Part shown: piece by piece, positions 1-19,199 of the stretch
Position numbering within the stretch: position 1 is the first letter of the stretch
How the letters are laid out: each line of letters opens with the position of its first letter
From: Ectocarpus siliculosus
Taxonomy: Eukaryota > Sar > Phaeophyceae > Ectocarpales > Ectocarpaceae
DNA length: 32,323 nt
NCBI GenBank assembly: GCA_000310025.1
Contig: FN649743.1
Span: forward strand, 3,084,459-3,116,781
Reading direction: 5' to 3'
Made by a program: the position numbers and the translations under genes
The notes under the pieces: model-generated
The model's input: only the letters and a program-made list of their open reading frames with translations
Databases searched by the model: none
What the model was told of the DNA's origin: nothing

Positions 1-75
1 GTTTGTTTTAAAAGGTGGTTGCCAGGGGAGGAAACCCCAAACCCGGAGGGCAAACAAGCCCGGGGGGGGGGGGGG
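1..75 (+). repeat. Diverged lone unit of the 66-bp satellite
   Basis: TTGTTTTA...GGTTGCCA...AAACCCCAAACCC...GGCAAAC followed by a G run matches the units at 2039-2372 with several substitutions. It shows that the satellite, or its parent sequence, occurs outside the array. Confidence 0.7.
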
Positions 76-684
76 GGTGGAATGAGTCATGCCCTGCAGT
101 CCCCCCAAGAAAGAACCGCTGATCAGGCCTGCCTGCAGTTCATCCTCGACACGTACCACTAGACAGCGGGGAGCACGTGGTACCAAGAGAAAGGCACTAG
201 AGAAGTGATAGGAAGTGGATACGGACTGATCGATTTTCCCACCCGCCCGCCCCTGTCGCTCTATAGAGGGGGGGAATCAGGTTACACAAAATCGGTCGGT
301 CGCAATTAGCGTCCGCAAAAGAAAACTACTTGTTTTTTTGCCATTTTGGTTTGTCGAACATTATTGTGGTCGTGTGTTGGGGCGAGGGTCGGGTAGCCCC
401 ACAGGGGCGGAGGCTGTACGGGTTGGATGAGTAATAAATTCGCGAGAATGAGGCGGCGACATAAAAGGTTGTGCAAAGGGTGAGGGACTGTTGTTCTTTC
501 GTCTGTCGATGTTCCACACGGCATCATTATCCCGAATTATTCATTCAGAATAGGTGTTAAGATTAGAAGAAAAACAACGGCAATTCTTGAGCAAAAAAAA
601 AACTCTGATGCCCAGCAATGGAGTCTCAGTTTCACGAGGGGGTAGGGAGGGGGTGATACCAGTAATCATCCACGGGGCATCCAC

Positions 685-8592
<7,908 letters not shown>

Positions 8593-8595
8593 CTA

Positions 8596-11500
8596 CACTA
8601 CTTAAGAACCTGTGTTATTTTTCCAAGGCTCGTTCTCTTCTTTCCTCTGGCATGGCGAATATCCCAACAGGATTCTAATGATCCGAGCACCCGTTCTTGT
8701 TGCCAAGACAACGTTCTGTTTTCTGCCAGCCTCAAGTTCTTGACTCCCACCAGGCTCACAACGTAGAGGTGGATCTGTAGAGGAGTTGTGGGCGTAGCGC
8801 TAACAACGTTAGCTGCAGAGATGTGGTTCCCCGTCGCACCCGCAGGAAAAACACAAACGGACCCGTACAGAACCCGCACTTCTCTTGAGCAAGGCTAGAA
8901 GGATAATTACCAACCCTCACTGAGAAGTGGTGTACGGTGGTGGTGGTTGATTTCAGCAAAAACCGCGGCAACAACAGCTATAATAACCCTCGAGACAAGA
9001 GAGAGACTGTGTACACTATGCTGTTGTTGCAAATACAAAAGTACTGGCAACTGTGTTTGTTTGTAGCGGAACGCAGATGTCGTACTACAAATATAAATAC
9101 AGCATTTTCTATTTTAGTACCGCTGCCGGCATCAACCACACCACAGCGTTGTCGCTGTACACACTCCGGGTCCGTCTCCATGTTAGATGCTGTAGGCTAC
9201 ATGATGTAGTCTGTGGACATATGCATACACGTAATCATGGGCTTTCTATACGCTTGGCTTCGTCGGATACACCGGCCTCACCAGCCGGGGAAAAATCGCC
9301 AGGGAATAACCTGCAAGCTACCCGGTGGTCCTGTAGTACACGACATTCAGTCAACCATTTGCTGGGACTCAATTCCGTAACGTTGCAATTTGTCGAGCCT
9401 ACATGCACCTAACCTCTCTGTCTACTGCTTGCATGAAGTGTGTGATTGAGTCACGCACCTTTAGTGCAGACCCCTACCCATTCAATCGGAGCCGCATCCA
9501 AACGGCCGGCCTACAGCAGCAGTAAAGGCACCGGGGTGGGAGCCGAAGAACAGCGAGCTTCTGTGTCTTTCGCAAAGGATTTGCACTCGCTATCTCTGCC
9601 GACAAAGGGGGCATCATACCCGGCAGGCACTCTCTCTCTGTCTCTCTCGCGATGATCCGGCGGGTGTTGCTGCAGCAGCATGCCGAATTTCCCACGACAG
9701 TAAGGCGGGAAGTTCGCCGGGTGCTAGGCGCTACAGCAGCATCTGCTGGAGGCGAAAAGGTGTCTGCGTGTGTCTGTGTTCCTTAGTAGCATCGACCGCG
9801 CTAACCGGCTGACCAATGAAAAGACGTCAGTCTCAGTGTGGTTGAAAACACAAAATGGTTCTAAAGGCCACCATCTGGGATCCTGTGACAGAGCATCATG
9901 GGGGAGACTACGCTATTCTCTGGGTTAAATGCAGATGCCGTAGAAACATAACTGTTTCTGTGCTTGTAGTTCTTCCAAGTATATGTTAGTTTTTGTTTTT
10001 CTTGTCCATATAATCTATGCATATGAATATGACACAATAAAATGTACCCATCTCTAGACTACTCCATAGAAAAGAGCCTTATTAGATAGATTGTCAATGA
10101 ATTCATGTACATAACGTCAGCGGAAATTACCTGTATTTCTACGGTTTCCCGAGCAGTACACAGCGATATCTCCCCTGTGGGTAACAGTCTCAACAAGACA
10201 GTTTGGTAGCCGTCCTGTGTACCTCTCTGTATGTTATGCTGGGAAGGTGTAGAAGGAAGGTGTTGGGATGATGTTGGTTTGTCGGGTGTGCTATTTGTGG
10301 CACCCTTCCTTGGAGAAACACAGAAGATGTGGGCACGTACGTATGAACACGGTACAACATTTCGCTCCCGGCGTCCGCGGGTTGATCCCTGACTGGCGGC
10401 GCGTGGTTGTGGCGTTACGGTTTCAGCATATACGTGTAGGCGAGCTTTTCATTGGCACTGGCTGGTGCTGCTGCTACTGCGGGTGGTATTGCACTTGCAG
10501 AACATTGCGATATTCTGGTTGAACAACTTCGCGAGACGCTTTCTTTTTTTTATTTGGCAGGAAGCCGAAGATAGGAATGTACCAAGGCCGTGGGATCGCC
10601 TGCAGTGCGTTTGTTGACAGCTGTGACGCTCGAGATGTGTCACCTGTTGCACGGAAAGGGGATGACTGCTTTGGTTCACGTTCACAAGCTGCCGCTTTGT
10701 CACCATTCGGCGGTCAAACTCATGTACCGACACTTTAGGGCTACCGCCGTTGGATATGGTACACACCAGATTGGGATTATGTATCTGATACATACACGCA
10801 CCCTGTACAGTAGGCTCCGGTGATATCTACCGTGTTTACGGCTCAACACGAGCCCCAAAAACGCGAAGACGCTCTCGGAACGACGTGAAAAGATGACAGA
10901 AAATGCCACACACCCCCCAACAATGATCGTCACGTGAGGTGTGCTATCTTGCGTGCAAATACGCCGTTGGAACGGGAAGAGTTACAGTGTTGCTGAGATC
11001 GGCATGCCGAACTACTCTACCACTCAAAAAATGTGTTGCACCACCTGCACACCTTTGTGCACATTTACGATGTGTTGCGGCCGGGTATTCGTAGTATTCA
11101 ACGTTCAAGTCGCGACGTATTGTCAGCTCGGATTCGATGTGCCCACTGATTGTTTGGTCCGAATGCAATCGTTTGCATAGCATGCCACCTCGGGAGACGT
11201 TGGTCGGTGTGAGTGGAAATGTGAGGTCGCGACAGGATCGCCCGAAACAGCAGCAACATTTCCACCGCCGGGCGGCCACGCCTGTTGCCTGATGTTCGTT
11301 GTTTGGAACGCACAACGTACCTAGAAGACTTTCGGCGACGAAATTGAGCCACGCAACCCTTAACCGCCGAAAACAGACCTCGAGAGAAAAATTCGGTGTC
11401 GTCTTGACTCTCAGTCCTAGATGTTAGCGTATTTGTGGCCTCCGTGCCTTCCCACCGTGGCTACCGCGCCCACCCACGATAGTACGAATCGAGTCTGGGG

Positions 11501-11740
11501 ACAACGTTAACCCAGGATCGATGCAAATGACATTAAACCTTGATTATCAAGCAGTGCTACTTCCAGCACACACACGAACATCCAGAGACATAGACTGAAC
11601 GCGTGCGCAGGCTATCTCTCGGGGGCCCCGCGCTTGGACCATATCCCCCCACACACATACTTTCCAGATATGATCTTGTATCCAAGTACCCCAAACATCC
11701 CCCTGCTTGATACAATATACGGTCTTGACGCCCTTCGTGA
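8596..11740. other. Intergenic, nothing recognised
   Basis: I found no conserved motif, tRNA fold or convincing exon here. ORFs are under 125 codons, overlap on both strands and have no family features. The malic enzyme promoter and any first exon should lie in the left part, but I cannot place them. Confidence 0.5.
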
Positions 11741-13270
11741 ACAATCATCCAACCAACACAAAATCACAAATAACCACTTGAGAAATCCTCTTCAAAAACT
11801 GGTTACGCATTTAGCACAAAGCTTCTCCATCAGTTTATCCACAAATCCAATGCACTCGCCTCTGGAGGTAGTCTCAAACGGTCAACACAAATAATCATCC
11901 TCAAAGAGTACCCAACAAGAATCTGTGCTACATCAGAAAAGCGTCGGAACGGTGATGGATAAATCTGGTAAACAGCTACAAAAGAGTTGACACGAAATCC
12001 TCAAACCACACAAACTTTCAACTTCTTGACCTTCTTCACCAATCAATAGGAGCATTCTGAAAGCACGAAGGCCCCAACCCTTGCTCGCCAAAACATGTCA
12101 AACCCTTCCTCCAATATCATGTCTATGGGCCAAATCCTAAATAGCCCGCACATGCGAATCGGTGCCGCCTCTGTTGTCCAAGAAACGATAGAAAACATAA
12201 AACGTCATGCAAACAGCCCCCCTGCCGCAATATCTCCCGAAACTTACAAGCCTGTGCCTCTCTCCTCCCAAGGTTTTTGGCACGTAAAACAACAATAACA
12301 ATACCAATATCAACACGCAACAGTCCCCCAGCCGGAACGTTTCCCGAAACATACATGTAGATCTGCCAGCGCTTTCTTCCTCTCCTTATCAATCAACAGA
12401 AGATCTCGAAACATCAAAGTGTACGAAACAGCCCCCCAGGTGAAACATGTCTCGCATACACAAGAAAAACATGTACGCATTCGCTGGTGCTGCGTCTAGA
12501 ATCATGACAACGCATTCCCTCCCCCTGATTCTTGACGCAATACACAGCAGAACGAAGAAAACGCAGAGAACATCACAACGAAACAAATTCAACTTGAACA
12601 GAACTCCACGAAAGCACTCTGCTCTGCTGGTACTGCGGCTAGACACATGGCACAGAACTCCCCCGCGATGGTTTATGACAGAAGTACAAACAGCAGATTC
12701 TGTACGACAGTTATCATTGAATTCCGCATGCCACACAAAGTTCGGGTCCCAAAAGAAAAGCCAGTCAAAACGCGGGGAACAAAAATGCTTCCAATAAACA
12801 GGGATGCCGTACAAATCAACGCATCGTCTCTCGGAGGCGATTCCCCGATGAATTTCTCGTCTTCTGCGCAACGGAAAGGGTGTGCTCGACAGGTAACAAG
12901 AAAGAGGACAGAACCAAATGTGAAGTTAACACGCCGATGTCCCAAAACCGAAACAAAGTCGTTAGTATTTCACATGGTCTCCAACTTGGCTGAAACAAGG
13001 TGAGGTCGTCGCTGCCACCGTTTCGTCCCCCTGCTCGGTCGACTCGAGGGTGCCCACCGGAGCCAAATACTTGTTTTCCGCTTCGCTGCGACTCCCCACA
13101 TCGCGCTGTGCCCGCCCCGCGTTAGCCCCCGCGTACGGCCCGTCGGGTAGTGGGGGCTCATGCGGGGAAGGCTGAGCGAGCGAAGCGGCGATACCCTCTG
13201 CATTGAAAGAAGCGCAAGCGCGCCCGGCATCCCTCGAGCTGCTCTACCGGCGACCGCCTGCCGCGCCCGC
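11741..13270. other. C/A-rich spacer around the 107-bp repeat, no gene identified
   Basis: The plus strand is strongly enriched in A and C from about 11740 to 12480, unlike its neighbours. Apart from the three-unit repeat I see no feature. ORFs on both strands (up to 160 codons) lack recognisable domains. Confidence 0.45.
12211..12461. repeat. Three diverged units, period about 107 bp
   Basis: AACAGCCCCCCTGCCG..TCCCGAAACTTACA at 12211-12247 recurs as AACAGTCCCCCAGCCGG..TCCCGAAACATACA at 12319-12355. It recurs again as AACAGCCCCCCAGGTG..TCTCGCATACACA at 12426-12461. The spacing is 108 then 107 bp. Conservation between units is confined to about 37 bp. On the minus strand each unit can read (F/V)xxxxxxGG(C/L), but no protein family is recognised. 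Confidence 0.7.
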
Positions 13271-13416
13271 ACCCTAGTGACCGCTGGTGTGACCTTGTAG
13301 CGGTCCTGCTGCTGCTGAAGGTGTGGGACGGTGGGGGGACGGGGAAAACGGGCGGGGGGCGGGGGGGGCTGGAGGAAAAATAGACAAGGGTTGTCTCTCC
13401 CCCCGCTCGCGTGCCC

Positions 13417-14691
13417 TCACATCCCCGCTGGTGCTGGTATCGTCGCATCCGCAGCCGCTCGCGCTGACGTCGCCGCTGTTACTTGCGCCACGCCCTCCGA
13501 CGGGGCTCTGGCCGAAGCCGCCGCTACCGTCCCCGCTCCTGCTGGTGCCATTTCTGCCGACGGGGCTCTCGCCGAAGCCGCCGCTGTCATTACTACCGCT
13601 CCCGCCGTCGCAGCTTTGGCCGAAGCCGCCGCCGCTGACGCTCCTGCTGCCGCTGCTGCTGCCGCCGTTGCTGCTGCCGACGGAGCTCTGGCCGGAGCCG
13701 CCACTCCCGTCGCCGCTCCTGCTGCCGTCGCTGTCGCTGACGTGGCCGCTCGGTGCGAAGTATCACCCCCGGGCATGTGCAAGTGCATCTCTACCTCGAT
13801 CAACGGGAGGTCCACTCCCAGCACGACCCCACTGGTCGCTCTCCTCCACCGGGACCGCCTCCCTCTGTCAAAGGGATGTGTTAGAGTGCCATCTCCGCCG
13901 CCGCCGCCGCCGCCGCTGTTGCCGCGGCCACCGCTGCTCCGCTCGTCCTTCTCACCACCATTGTTGTGGTCTCCCTTCTCACGCACTTCCTGCGTAAATA
14001 TTCCTCCCGGGTCAAAAGGGTACGACGCGCCCCTCTCGAACCGCAGATGCCGTCGTCTCCACCGCTCCTGCAAGTCCGACCGCCGCCACCGCCGCCCACT
14101 GCCAGCGCATGCAAGCCCCCCGTGCCCAAGCATCGGAAGTGGCTCCACCTCTTCACGCCGCTGCTGTCGACTCTCCTCCTGCTTACGACAGGCTCCTCCG
14201 AGACCAACACTGCTGCTTCCGTCGCTCTTGCCGCTGCCTCCGACTGGTGTCACACACAACCGCCGCCGCCGGTGCCGACGCCATTCCACAGCCTCCAACC
14301 GCTGTAGACGGGGCCGCAGGACGGGTCTCATCGACAGGGCCTGCTGTTGTTGATGGCGCCGGCGATGCTGCTGGTTGCTGCTTCTGCAACGGCTGCTGGG
14401 GTTGTCGCGATTCCGCGGACAACGAAAATACAACAACGCGGTACGGTCCGAGAGTCTGCGCTTTTCTACACCTCTACCGTACCCGGCCTCCATGAGATGC
14501 AGTTCTTCGTGTTTCCGCCCTACTGCAGGTGCTACACGTGGTGTTGTGGGTCGCGGGGGAGAATGAGTGGCGGGGTGTATAAATGCGTTGAGAGACGCTA
14601 CGTTGGCGGGGGCTGTTGCCGACAAAGACGCTTCAAACGAAGCGGTAACAGCCCCCCACCCCCCTGTTCTCACCAACAAACACCCCACCAC
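13417..14691 (-). CDS. Possible alanine-rich low-complexity protein; may be a non-coding minisatellite
   Basis: This long open frame (424 codons) spans a GC-rich repeat. The C-terminal half reads SARAPSAEMAPAGAGTVAAA-type Ala-rich repeats, and the middle is Gly/Ser/Arg-rich. The opposite strand is also open for 340 codons and reads DGALAEAAATVPAPAG-type repeats, so openness alone is not evidence of coding. No domain, signal peptide or splice structure supports either strand. The minus frame is listed only because it is the longest in the window. Confidence 0.2.
   Translation of the reverse strand: MVGCLLVRTGGWGAVTASFEASLSATAPANVASLNAFIHPATHSPPRPTTPRVAPAVGRKHEELHLMEAGYGRGVEKRRLSDRTALLYFRCPRNRDNPSSRCRSSNQQHRRRHQQQQALSMRPVLRPRLQRLEAVEWRRHRRRRLCVTPVGGSGKSDGSSSVGLGGACRKQEESRQQRREEVEPLPMLGHGGLACAGSGRRWRRSDLQERWRRRHLRFERGASYPFDPGGIFTQEVREKGDHNNGGEKDERSSGGRGNSGGGGGGGDGTLTHPFDRGRRSRWRRATSGVVLGVDLPLIEVEMHLHMPGGDTSHRAATSATATAAGAATGVAAPARAPSAAATAAAAAAAGASAAAASAKAATAGAVVMTAAASARAPSAEMAPAGAGTVAAASARAPSEGVAQVTAATSARAAADATIPAPAGM
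13492..13750. repeat. GC-rich minisatellite, unit about 60 bp with sub-units
   Basis: GACGGGGCTCTGGCCGAAGC followed by CGCCGCT and CCGCTCCTGCTG-type bases recurs at about 13499, 13559 and 13679, with a shorter variant near 13612. The units diverge by substitution and length. All lengths keep a multiple of three, which is why frames stay open. Confidence 0.8.
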
Positions 14692-14699
14692 TCACCTGT

Positions 14700-15224
14700 C
14701 CAACCACATCCCTGGTGAAGCCGACCGCTTTTTTTTTTTTAATAGTATGGTAGTACCAGTGCGGGTAGAGAACAACTAAAGCAACTCCGGTGTGCTTGAT
14801 ACCTGAGTTATTGTAGTTGCACGTGCAGTGTTGTTGCGTGCAGTATTGTTGCAATGGCGTGAAGGGTTAGAATACAGCAGACGAGTTTTTTTACAGGCGG
14901 GACTCTTCGGACCACATCGGATGCCACAGCAGACTACTTTGTACGAGACTTGCCGCAGGAAGGGGCGGCCAGCAGGGGCAGCAAGCGCAACACAGTTTAT
15001 GAATGAAGTGATTGACGGAGGCAGTAGATAGCCTTTCTTGCACAGCGTGTGCTCGGAAGTTGAGCCCTCTGCCTGTTCTCTCGCAAAACGAGAAAGAATA
15101 AGCAAACCGGAGTACGCATATATAGTGCTGTACAGCGTATGTATGCATATTAGAAAAAATAAGAGCAGTGGCCAAAATCGGGTACACCCGGTCCAAACAC
15201 GGTCATAATCGGGTACCCCTACAA
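14700..15224. other. Spacer, nothing recognised
   Basis: A T10 run occurs at about 14730. A short direct repeat AATCGGGTAC occurs twice just before dispersed repeat C (about 15177 and 15208). I see no gene. Confidence 0.4.
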
Positions 15225-15513
15225 TAAGGGGGTGAACCTCTTTCTCTCTGGCCCGTGATGCTGACTCCTAGTCTCAGTTGTTACCTCGCATAGCGTGCAG
15301 AGGGAGCGGAGGACTCCAGAATATCTGTCGTTGATTTCTATTTACTTGCGGACCCCTCGGGGCCAGCTTGTTTGAGCGTACCTTTTTAGGGTAAGTTAGC
15401 CTGTGACCACGGGAATCGACCGCGTCAAGTGTTGGATCAGTACGGACATATGAAGGTACTGGGTAGAGAGAGATCGGAACGCTTTTTTATGTGAAGACAA
15501 CAGCAACAACAAA
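15225..15513 (+). repeat. Dispersed repeat C, copy 1
   Basis: The copy runs from AAGGGGGTGAACCTCTTT to GTGAAGACAACAGCAACAAC and is a full-length direct match of 27231-27516. Strong blocks include CAGAATATCTGTCG, CTTGCGGACCCCTCG, TACCTTTTTAGGGTAAGTTA and GGGAATCGACCGCGTC. A (CAA)n-like tail at the 3' end and lack of an ORF suggest a SINE or other non-autonomous retroelement in plus orientation. This copy has about 14 bp (GGTACTGGGTAGAG) not present in the other. Confidence 0.85.
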
Positions 15514-15741
15514 ACGCTGCTGGGAGCGACCCCAAGACACCATTGAATTGGCCGACGCCCACTCCTACCCGACCTTGACCGTCTTTCCACCGGGTGCACT
15601 GAACAAAAAAAGCTGAAAGTATGCTGCGTGCATCCAATCTCACCTGACCTCGTCCGTGCCTCTGCTGCTTGCTGTACTGCTGTAGTCGGGAAGGTCATCC
15701 ATGTTCACTACTGCCGTCGGGAAGGCCATCCTTGTGCTTAC

Positions 15742-15894
15742 CACGGCGTAGTACATCGCCACTCCGTCAGGGCCGCTCAATCTGTTGCGGCGCATCAGAG
15801 AGTGATGGTATGGGTTGGGATGGTCCGGGTTTACGATACGAAAGTGGTAGGGTGTGTGATCGGCCTGCCTCACCAAAAAGGGTTCTGTGATTGG
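15742..15894 (-). CDS. Unassigned possible exon
   Basis: The minus frame reads a protein-like stretch (VRQADHTPYHFRIVNPDHPN, then LMRRNRLSGPDGVAMYYAV) and ends at a good donor, GTG|GTAAGC. I recognise no family and cannot find partner exons. Just beyond the donor a short direct repeat GTCGGGAAGG(T/C)CATCC occurs twice (15687-15701 and 15717-15731). It may be chance openness. Confidence 0.2.
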
Positions 15895-18476
15895 CAAGCG
15901 TTACCAAAAGTGAGCCATTCCCGAAAGGTGCTGTGGGCTGTGCGCAGTACTGGGCAGCTGGTGCTCTTTTGCTCATCTCGAGTATAGATTCGGATTCACG
16001 CATCACGCAGCCTCCCATCCTCCTCGTCATCAACCCGGAGTCTGACAGTCCCGGTGGTTCGTGTTTCGGTTCGGGTGGCACGGAGGAGATCTACGAATCT
16101 ACGAATCTACGAATAAGTCGTCGAGTCATCTAAGAAAGAGACGCGTTTGTTTCTCAAAAACCGCCTGAAGCTTTTGGTACGAAACTTGCAGGAGGGGCGG
16201 ATGGGGGCAGAACCACAACTTCTTCCACGTATAAGACGAAAAAAATTCTGTCCACACGTAATCTTGAAAAAATCAAACGAAGAACAACAAGCTATTTTTA
16301 GGAAACCCCGGAGATAAATCGCCACTTCTAAAACCAAGTGAAAATCGGCAATGCGGCGCAACTGGGGTCAGCTGAGTTAGGCTCAAGGTGGGGGTCAAAA
16401 TCGGTTTGAGAATTCACGCCTCAGAGACTGTGGTACCTCACTACATACTCGTTTCTTGGATGTCAAGAAATAATCCGTCAGGCGTGACCGGCAAGAGTCA
16501 CCCGTGCGGGTCGGGGCGGCGGGTCTGGTGTTTTAGTGCTGATCCGGTCATTCCAACGACCTCTGCCACCCGTGACCTACATAACCCGTTTGTCGTTGAT
16601 CATAACACTATCGTAGGTCATGACACTAGGCATGGTGGGTGTTGCATCCATTCGGTGACCATTTGTGATGGGTGTATGCATTCGGGGTGCAATGTCGTAC
16701 AGCAGTAGGTATGAGGCGATCAATTGAGCGGGTGATTTTGGCGAGAGCTTTCGAGCCTCCTTTGCTTTCTTTCTCCCTCCCTCTCTCTTTCCCTCCCCCC
16801 TCCTCTTTCTCCTACCCAACGAAGCTCCACCTGTGAATCCCTGTCCATTCCCCATTCGCGTTTTTTTTTTTAGCGACACGCAGGACAGGGTTTCGACAGG
16901 GTTTCCATTCCACAAGAGTACCGTAAAACCTCAAATGGTAGATGACCTTATCTACATTAAGGTCATGGACCATAGACCTCAAACCTTCCCATCCATGCCC
17001 CTAGTTTTGTCGAACGGGTGCACAACACGAAGAAGAAAGCGACACCTGCTACAGCCAACAGGCAGCTGCATCATAATTTCACTTTGTACACAACAACTAG
17101 GGGAACACGGTGCCCTTCCCGTCCTAGGAGTACACCGTTTGTCTCTGACAGCGGGCAGCATGCAGGGAAACATGGCTACTAACTTTTCAAGGGGCTACTA
17201 AAAGGCTACATATGGTACGGGAGCAAGAACGAACAATCGAAATATCTGACCTTCGCGGCAGCAGCACTGGAGTGGGAGCCAACAGGACAATAACAATAAA
17301 CACCTCCCTCTCCACACAAACAGAGAATCAATACCCGCTTCGGGAATCTTGAAGACGACATCGATCTGAACCGAGGGGAACGACGGGAACAAGTAGAGCA
17401 GCAGCAACGATCCGGACCCAAAGCACATTGCAACCATCCCCACGAATCCGGAAAACGATTATTTCTTCATGTCCATATATTAAAAGTAGTAAAGTAACGG
17501 AAGAACTAAAATTAAACAAACGCGTGTTTCTCGTTCGATTGGAATGCACGTACGTGGCATGCACCCTAACCCTCTTGCACTCCGTCCGGGTCTATGCATA
17601 CCACACGGTAACACGCCCACACACATATATCCCTCCCTCTCACAAACGACAATGCGATACCGAACGGTGACAGGCGTTTCTGTTTCGTCTTCTGGCATTT
17701 TCCCATTCTCGTTTTTGTACCCCACCTCGCTCCCCAGCGAAGCCAAACACGCAACCCCAACACACCCTCTTCTTCCAGACAACGACATTCGTACAAACCC
17801 CAACTAGTAGAACCGCATCCTTGGGCCGAGCCCCCCTCCGCCACACAGACCCCACCACCGGCGCGAGTACATACACAATACGTCTCCTTTCTGCGGCAAG
17901 CACGGACCTCTTGCGAGGGCTTCGCTTCACGCACTGCTACTGCTACTGCTCCTGCTCCTGCTGCCGGCCACCTCGCACACATGGCACTTTTCCTGCTTGG
18001 GCAGCGCAGGGCCCGGCAGTCATCTCACAAGACCAAGCATGCCCCTTGACCAACACATGTCTATGCCCACCGTCTTTTCACAGGTGTCGGTCGCAACAAC
18101 AACAATGCAAATCCCCGCTACGGCATTCTTTCGGTATTCGCGCGGCTAGAGCCGCTTCGTTTCGCGGACAAGAAGAAGCAAAGGAATGCGTCATATCTCT
18201 TTCTCTCGGCATCGGCAACACATCGGAAAAAAAAAAGAAACGACCTTCGTATTAAAAAAAAAAAAAAAAAAAATGTGCCCCCGCCCCAATCGACCGGCAA
18301 CATGACAACACGCGCTTCCAAAAAAAAAGAAACACATCGTATCATATTGCATACGTATATGCTCGTAAGAAACAATGGACATGAATGATACAGTCGCGGG
18401 GGAACGAACAAAAGGTAGCGTCGCCCACGCACAAACCGACCCCAACAATATCGACCTGGGGTTGGCGGAGCGGGGG
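15895..18476. other. Intergenic, no gene identified
   Basis: It holds a polypyrimidine tract (about 16757-16825), an A20 run at about 18254-18273 and many short overlapping ORFs on both strands, none with a recognisable domain. Nothing resembles a tRNA or rRNA. Confidence 0.45.
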
Positions 18477-18576
18477 NNNNNNNNNNNNNNNNNNNNNNNN
18501 NNNNNNNNNNNNNNNNNNNNNNNNNNNNNNNNNNNNNNNNNNNNNNNNNNNNNNNNNNNNNNNNNNNNNNNNNNNN
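18477..18576. other. Assembly gap of 100 N
   Basis: Exactly 100 unknown bases, followed by a G17 run and further G-rich repeats up to 18700. A round gap size usually means unknown true length. ORFs crossing it are not meaningful. Confidence 0.99.
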
Positions 18577-19091
18577 CACACAGGGGGGGGGGGGGGGGGA
18601 ACCCAAAAGGAGGGGGAGGGAGAAGGAAAGGAGGGGTGGGGGGCAGCAGGGAAGCCCAGAGGTCGGAAAAAAATAACAGGGGGAGGGGGGGGGGGGCGTC
18701 AAACACGAGGCCTCCTTGTCGTGGGCGACAAATCCTGGCGTTCTACCGCGGAGCTTGACAGCTCCACGGGGAGCTACGTCCTCCCGGGAGAAAGCAGCGA
18801 CCGCAAAGAGCACGCCACTCCACGGCCACCGGCCACCGGCGGTATGGTGCAGAAGTCAGTCACTGGCGCCGACCAGCCGCTTCAACCTTGAGGAGCCTTC
18901 AGGCATTTCGGGCCTTCCAGCAACTATCGGCGGAGGAAAAAGAGAGAGAGAGAGAGAGCCCAACTCACCGCACACTGTCGCATGAACAACGACTTCGGCC
19001 ACTACCCCCGAGGTATTGCTTGCCAGCCCTTTCAGGTTAAGGAGGCCACAAATCGAACACGCCTTGCCGCCAACCCAGCTCTCCCCTACTC
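18577..19091. other. G-rich flank of the gap and 3' side of the GT47 gene
   Basis: G runs and GGGA repeats up to about 18700 are followed by an (AG)n run near 18942-18958. The 3' UTR of the glycosyltransferase gene should fall here on the minus strand. I do not see a clear polyadenylation signal. Confidence 0.5.
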
Positions 19092-19199
19092 TTAGTGGTA
19101 CCCTATCCTTTGGATTAGCGTGTCGATGGCGTTACTCGCGATCACCGAGTAGTTGGCCACCCCGCCGAAAATCTTCCAGTAGGCTCTCAGGGATTTGCG
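19092..19199 (-). CDS. GT47 terminal exon
   Basis: It reads RKSLRAYWKIFGGVANYSVI, then ASNAIDTLIQRIGYH and TAA. The acceptor GTCACAG|CGC keeps phase 0 with the previous exon. The aromatic YWKIF and the ALDTL-like helix fit the end of GT47 proteins. Confidence 0.9.
   Translation of the reverse strand, partial: RKSLRAYWKIFGGVANYSVIASNAIDTLIQRIGYH

Noticed and set aside
60-180. Possible further malic enzyme exon on the minus strand near the left edge
   Set aside because: The frame RCLVVRVEDELQAGLISGS does not match the expected post-Rossmann segment and has no clear matching splice phase.
15390-15450. tRNA gene or tRNA-derived SINE head in repeat C
   Set aside because: Only a weak B-box-like word is present. 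There is no A box, no cloverleaf and no acceptor stem.
18118-18891. ORFs crossing the gap
   Set aside because: They run through 100 unknown bases flanked by homopolymers, so the frame across the gap is meaningless.
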